A stretch of DNA of 64,000 nt, taken from NCBI GenBank assembly GCA_903772945.1, contig CAICTM010000245.1:1-64000 (forward strand), written 5' to 3'. The notes beneath the pieces are model-generated. The model made no database searches. It was not told the origin of the DNA and saw only the letters and a program-made list of their open reading frames with translations. Of the stretch, positions 59,058-64,000 are shown piece after piece (positions within the stretch are counted from its first letter, which is position 1; every line of letters starts with the position of its first letter). This stretch comes from Seminavis robusta. Taxonomy: Eukaryota > Bacillariophyta > Bacillariophyceae > Naviculales > Naviculaceae. The translations under genes were made by a program, and so were the position numbers.

Positions 59058-59780
59058 ATGAGCACCCAAGTAGAAGAGCTGACCGGTCGGCTGTCCAAGG
59101 TGGCACTGGCAGATGTCCAAGGCAAAGAAGAGGAAGAAGAAGAGATTGATGGAATCGAGTTTGTAAACTACACGGATGAGTCACAATTGGAATATGTCAT
59201 GGATCTAGTGGGGAGGGATCTTTCAGAGCCATATTCAAGTGAGTAGATTATGAACGAAAGCTCTAGCTAGTTGGTGTGTCCGTTGTTTTGTTTTTGGTTG
59301 GCCGATCCTTGTACCTGCACTGTGGACCTGAATGCTCACATGAAGTCTCTGTACCGGTATCACATTGAAATGCTTGTAGTTTTCACCTTTCGTTACTTTT
59401 TAGCCCGATTTCCATCGCTCTGCCTCTTGGCTGTATCTACCGAGGACTCCAGCCGAGAACCGATTGGTTGCGTAGTTGGCAAGGTTGACGACGAAGAAGT
59501 CTTTCAAGCGGGAGAAATGAAAACTGTACCGACGGGTTATATTGGAATGCTAGCTGTAAGCAAGGAATATCGTCGTCGTGGCATTGGAAAGGCTCTTGTC
59601 AAACGAGTAGTGGAGCGCATGAAGAAGCTAGGATGCACTTCCGTGACCTTGGAGACGGAAGTATCCAATGTGACGGCTCAAAGACTCTACCAAGATTCCT
59701 TCGGATTCATACGCGAGGAACTGTTGGTCCGATATTATCTCAACTTTGGTGATGCTTATAGACTTAGACTCTGGTTTTAG
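59058..59780 (+). CDS. NAA30: NAA30-like N-alpha-acetyltransferase (NatC catalytic subunit)
   Basis: Two exons, 59058-59238 and 59380-59780, with a 141-bp GTGAGT..TAG intron, give 193 residues. The join creates DLSEPYSIFTFRYFLARFP, the family's hallmark start. The GNAT core has PSLCLLAV, PIGCVVGKVDDEE, GYIGMLAVSKEYRRRGIGKA with the acetyl-CoA loop RRRGIG (about 121-126), and VTLETEVSNVTAQRLYQ, then FGFIREELLVRYYLNFGDA and final LRLWF. NatC acetylates Met-Leu, Met-Ile and similar N-termini. A coding sequence with in-frame ATG at 59058 (ccATGAG) is used. The N-terminus has a short Glu-rich run. Genes NAA35 and NAA38 are not in view. Confidence 0.92.
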
Positions 59781-60066
59781 ATGCCTCATTGCTACCATAG
59801 TTGCTGATAACTGTGACAGCACATTCCTGGTCGGTCGGCGCCGCGGTGCTGGTAACTAGGACCTGTGTTTCCCGCACCTATAGTTGTCGATCTATCGACT
59901 GCGAAAACAAGCTACATGCATAATGCACACCAGGGGACAATCTACTAAGAAAATTGTTCTATGCAAAGATCTTCTCGCGGATAGCACTTATCGACTGGTT
60001 TCGTGTAAATCCGGTTCATTCTAGCTAAATGCAAAACAGTGTATGCAAAATGGCATGCATGCATCT

Positions 60067-61952
60067 CTAACCAAACATGCGCCTCTTGAGTTCTGTGCGG
60101 ATCATCCACAGTTCTTTCGCAGCTCCACCCGCAATTGCGCTGTTCTCGTTGGCTCGACGGATCAGGTAGGGCATCACTTCACCAACCTCACCGTACGGAA
60201 CGTACTTGTAGGCACGGAATCCGTTCTGTCCCAAATTGTACGTGAGCATGTCCTGCATTCCATAGAGCTGGGCAAACGAGATTGTCGAAGATTGGGGATC
60301 GATGTCGAGTTCATCCATTGTTTGGATAGCTTTTTCAATGCTCCCTTGGTTGTGAGATGCCAGCATGAGCTCCACCTTGCGGTCATCTACCGCCTCGACG
60401 CTTTGACGCAGTAAAAAGTCGACCGAATCATTGTAGCAGGCATGAGTGTCTTCAATGGTATCATGGATTGGGCTTGGATAGTCCAGGGACTCCGCTAGGG
60501 CACGCTCGCCTTCCATGTATGCGCCCCGAACGAGCTTGGCACCAAAGTGAAACGAATGACGCTCGGATCTTTCCATATCGGTTTTCAACCGTTCAGCGGT
60601 ATCCTTGAGATAACATTGGTAGGTGTTGTAAATAATTGGTTTGTCTGTCTTGTCCACTGCATTGTAGTTTCGCTGCACAGGATAGGATACAACAGGTGAG
60701 GCGCATCAAGTCCCAATGGTCAGCCATGCAACAAGAAAACTACTCGTTGCGCCTCCCGCGCCACCTGCTCACTTACCTCTAGATCTAGCACCAAGTTGTC
60801 AATGGCCGGTTGAAATCGGTACTGTTCTGCATCAATCAAGAGACGCGTTCCACATTCCGAGGCCTCTTTCGCCAGTTCATGCCCTCGGTTGAACATTGCC
60901 TCCATGAGTTCCACTTCCTCTTCTGTGGGCGACACCAATGAGAGGGGTCCAATTTGGCGGCACTTGGCCGTAATCTTGGGAAGGTCCATGGGTTTCAACA
61001 TCATCGACCATGTGATGAAATCCACTCGGCCTGTATGGTTGGGATCGAGCACTTCATACATTTCGTCTAGGTCTGTTTCCACGTCATCGCGAAAGAAGAA
61101 CTTGTAGCCTTGTTCAAACTCTGCTCTAGAAATGAAGCCATCTTGATCAGCATCAAACTTGCTGTACAAGTTCTTCACTTCTCGTAGCGCTCGGGACATT
61201 TTCTCCAAAAGCTTGGGGTTGCCCAGGGCTGTTACTTTGATGGCTGCAAACCCGTCCGCATCAAGGTTTTTGACGCTTCGAATGCACTTTTTGAAGGTCT
61301 CTACGTGACGATCGCATTGGTGTTCAGACTCGTAGTCATACATTCGAGCTTTGGGAATGGCATCCTGAAAAACCTGATCTACCGTTTCCACAACGGGAGT
61401 AGTTGTCGTGTCTGCGCTGTCACTTTCGTTGCTGGCACTGCCTGATCCATCATCCTCTGCTGCATAATCTAAAATGCTACCAATTCCACTACTCTGTAAC
61501 TGTTTGAGAACAGGCCTCATTTGTTCTTCATTTTCACCGCCGCAAAAGTGTCCAAAGAGACTGGCTTTGAGCATGGCATCGGAGATTGTTGCCCCAAGCA
61601 CTTTTCGAGAGAGACCCAAGAGCATCTCGGAGTGTTTGACCAAAATTGGGATACGACAGAGCTGGAATACAGTCATCGCACGGACCAATTCCATGGTGGT
61701 CTTTGTCTCATAGGCGGCCTTGGCATCACTAAAATCCGGCACGGGCAGTTTCTTCTTTGGTTGAATCTTCGTTTCCGAGTTGTGAAGTTGGTGATTTTGT
61801 GCGTTGTCAAGGGACAAGGTGCTCTTCCATTGCTGCTGCTGATGACAACATCCAAGTGGGCGTTTTGCGTGAGCTAATACTCTCGAAGATGGTGATAGCA
61901 GCCCACGTTTGCTGCTGATGGAGACTATTGCTCGGCGTGACAACATTGTCAT
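60067..61952 (-). CDS. PRODH: Mitochondrial proline dehydrogenase with EF-hand insert
   Basis: Two exons, 61952-60777 and 60672-60067, joined by a 104-bp GTAAGT..CAG intron, give 593 residues. The N-terminus is Arg/Ser-rich, as in a mitochondrial presequence. The barrel shows GFAAIKVTALGNP, TRLLIDAEQYRFQPAI, then across the intron PIIYNTYQCYLKDTAERL, FGAKLVRGAYMEGERA, VELMLASHNQGSIEKAI and the end YKYVPYGEVGEVMPYLIRRA. These are the FAD- and proline-binding words of PRODH. Between strands (about 255-320) lies a helical insert with a complete EF-hand loop DADQDGFISRAE (about 264-275) and a second, DPNHTGRVDFIT, lacking the final Glu. Animal PRODH has a comparable insert with degenerate loops. 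Calcium control is inferred. Confidence 0.93.
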
Positions 61953-62462
61953 TGCTTGTTCGGTTTCTTGAGTTCCTCAATGCTTTCTGCTAAAAGTCAA
62001 TAAAATGTTCAGTCAGTTGGAACTTGCTTTCAGAGGGTTTGTGTGTCGTTCAATCAAATGAGAGCTTTGCATTTGGTGATGCTTTGAAGCTGCAGGACCT
62101 GGTCCAGCCTTCTCTGCTTGATGTGAGCATCACCGTTCTGGGATCAAAGTGCTTCAGACTTCTCACGACATCTCTCTTCCGGGCTCCCTTCCGAATGGTG
62201 ACATCACTTCCTAAACATACCAGTAGAGCTGGTATGACAGCCAGTCTTCATTCTCGGTTAATGGTCGCCTCCACGTCAGATTTGAAGACATGGTTTCAAT
62301 CTGACACTAAAGATCCCTCCAAGAATGAAAGATCCAACTGTTGATCCAACTGACTGTTGATGAGCTTCTTTTCCTTCTTCACTTTCCACAACATCTCCAT
62401 TGGATGATACACCCATTGGGATTGCCAACACTAACGTTGAAAATCAAAGACTACTAGTAGCG
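61953..62462. promoter_or_regulatory. Shared upstream region of PRODH and plastid-protein gene
   Basis: A 510-bp gap between divergent starts. No specific element is recognised. The frame open from 62400 begins with TTG, so it is not counted as coding before 62463. Confidence 0.35.
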
Positions 62463-63197
62463 ATGAATTCCGTCAATCAAGCTTGGAGGCTTCTATTCCT
62501 CTTCCTCGGCCTGGGAAGGGTGCTGGGTTTTGTTTCGCAGCCGAACCATCACTTCATGGGCATTAGCAAGCCAGTGCCGACCAGCTCTCTGCGCATGTCA
62601 AGCTCTGACTCCAGTGCCCCCGTTGTGGCCTCGGTTTTGGCAGCAGCCTTTCTTTTCTCCAATATAATCGCTGTGGCCCCGGCATTTGCTGATGATCCCA
62701 TTGACAGCAGCAGTCAAGTGATTGCAGCCCGAAGTGGTGGTCGCATGGGAGGCAGATCCTCCATGGGTAGCAGAGGTAGATCCTCCATGGGTGCTTCAAG
62801 AGGTTCTTACAACTCCTACAGTCGTACAACAGTGGTCCGTCCCATGGTGACCTCCCCTGTCATTGTGGCCCCGCCAATGTACAGCCCCTTCAGTCCTTTT
62901 AGTCCTTTTGGTAAGTGACAATCTGCAGTTTTCTCTGCATCTCTCTACCCTGCTGTGTCTGCCCTCCATTGCATGCCGTCTAACAGAGAGAATTTTAAAT
63001 AATTTTATTCAGGCTTTGGATTTGGTTTGGGCGGTGGAATTGGAGATAGCTACCGTGACTATCGACAAGATGGTGAGATTGCGCGTGAACGATCTGAACT
63101 TCAGGAAGCGAAAATCCGTCAGGCCGAGTTGGAGCAGAGAATTGCTCAGCTAGAAGGTGCTCCCAAGGCATTGCCACAGCAACAACCAGCGCAGTAA
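62463..63197 (+). CDS. Small plastid-targeted protein, unknown function
   Basis: Two exons, 62463-62910 and 63013-63197, joined by a 102-bp GTAAGT..CAG intron, give 210 residues. The start is the first ATG in frame. A signal peptide (about 1-22, RLLFLFLGLGRVLG) ends with GFVSQP, an ASAF-like bipartite plastid targeting cleavage site. A second hydrophobic stretch, VVASVLAAAFLFSNIIAVAP (about 53-72), ends in AFADD, resembling a thylakoid-transfer or membrane segment. Then come Gly/Ser/Arg-rich (GGRMGGRSSMG) and Pro-rich (SPFSPFSPFG) segments. The C-terminus is a short coiled coil ELQEAKIRQAELEQRIAQLE. The middle resembles the SGGRIGG-type DUF1517 start, which is tentative. The next gene begins with a related N-terminus. 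Confidence 0.75.
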
Positions 63198-63823
63198 ATT
63201 CTTTTCGGTTCTATCCAGCATTATGAAATACATACCTCCTTTGCAGCAATCTTGAACTGACTTGATGGAGCGGGTGCTCAGCTTAACACTTTTAATAATA
63301 AGCGCAAGTCAGATCCTATAATTGTCTTTCGTGGAGATACTCACATTTGCTTGTTTGCATAGAATGCCATTTTCAAGAGGCAATCATAAATTGCTTCTAG
63401 CGGTACCGTACTAGAGCAGCAGTTTGCGCCTTTCTGAACAATCCCCACAGAAATCGAAGAACTCGAGCGGTAGTTAGTGTCTGTCTGCATCATCGGAAAG
63501 CTCGCTGCATTACAAACAGCTACATCAGTTAGTTTTCCAGCTAGCTAGCTAGCTGGTGGCCATGGGTATACCACTGAATAAAGCTGCTCCGAGACTTGGC
63601 TTTCGAGAAGCAGTGTGTCAGCAATTCCAAGCCCCTTTGCCGGCTAATTGCCACCCGGCAATTTCGCCTGGAGTGACGTGTTCAAAGTTTGAACCCCATT
63701 CGTCATGGTTGCTTTGAAGAGGCAATCAGCAACAAAGACATCCACAACGCCCTAATAGCCACAACTTTGTCTCCTTTGCTGTTTTGCACTGCTACTGTCG
63801 CCTCAGCTTCGAAACATTTCGAA
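63198..63823. other. Intergenic between the two plastid genes
   Basis: No gene is seen. A ctagctagctagctag string lies at 63541-63552. The start of the next gene lies at the right edge. Confidence 0.45.
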
Positions 63824-64000
63824 ATGGTCCGTCTGGTTTCTTTCGCGTTGCTCGCCTCTGTCTTGATGCAGTCGGCATCGGCCTTTGTGGCTCCCTCCGT
63901 GCCCAAGGCCTCGTCGTCTTTGAAGATGAGCCAATCGGTGGACGACGAAAAGAGGTTTGCTGCCTCAGTTCTCACGGCCGCTTACATCTTTGCCAATGCT
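63824..64000 (+). CDS. Plastid-targeted protein, partial (cut by window end)
   Basis: Starts at the ATG at 63824 and is open to the edge. The signal peptide MVRLVSFALLASVLMQSASA is followed by FVAPSVPK, so the site SASAFVAP is a textbook diatom plastid motif. The mature-like part has MSQSVDDEKRF and a hydrophobic stretch SVLTAAYIFANA, which mirrors SVLAAAFLFSNI in the gene upstream, including the spacing from a MS(S/Q)S start. The two are therefore probably tandem relatives. The function is unknown. Only about 59 codons are visible. Confidence 0.8.
   Translation, partial: MVRLVSFALLASVLMQSASAFVAPSVPKASSSLKMSQSVDDEKRFAASVLTAAYIFANA

Noticed and set aside
58765-59061. 98-codon frame just before NAA30
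   Set aside because: It overlaps the NAA30 start in another frame, lies in a promoter-sized gap and has no domain.

Overview
The window looks like nuclear DNA of a diatom, probably a pennate one. Reasons: short GT-AG introns of about 70-280 bp; two genes at the right end whose N-termini are signal peptides ending in an ASAF/GF-type cleavage motif, as in plastid proteins of secondary red-lineage algae; a front-end fatty acid desaturase that closely resembles the diatom delta-5 type; and decayed stramenopile-type retroelements. No RNA gene, CRISPR array or bacterial-type operon was recognised. All names come from reading motifs; no database search was run.

Layout. 1-9,200 is a transposon graveyard: a decayed minus-strand coding region, a decayed Ty3/gypsy pol on the plus strand (RT, RNase H, integrase remnants), a Helitron-like N-terminal fragment, a Tc1/mariner-like element with inverted ends and TA flanks, and simple repeats. 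9,200-23,400 holds four large single-exon genes: a kinesin-6-like motor, two tandem paralogues with an ankyrin-like N-terminal domain (the second carrying a giant repetitive coiled coil), and a basic Ser/Arg-rich protein. 24,900-31,800 holds a small membrane protein, an MFS transporter, a frameshifted Ser-rich gene and a U-box-like/R3H protein.

32,700-64,000 is compact housekeeping DNA in which genes almost strictly alternate strand, giving seven head-to-head pairs that share 290-520 bp upstream regions: a TYW3-TYW2 fusion, a CID/RPRD protein, NOP53, a cyclin, an Arg/Ser-rich repeat protein, REX4, NUF2, an endonuclease/exonuclease/phosphatase (EEP) protein, delta-5 desaturase, a second EEP protein, spermidine synthase, NOP14, an HMG-box protein, NAA30, proline dehydrogenase and two related plastid-targeted small proteins, the last cut by the window edge.

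Functional themes are ribosome biogenesis (NOP53, REX4, NOP14), mitosis (kinesin-6, NUF2), tRNA wybutosine synthesis, lipid desaturation and polyamine/proline metabolism. The least explained items are the tandem ankyrin-like/coiled-coil pair at 13.2-20.4 kb, the Tudor-like insert in NOP14, and the tandem plastid proteins at the right edge.
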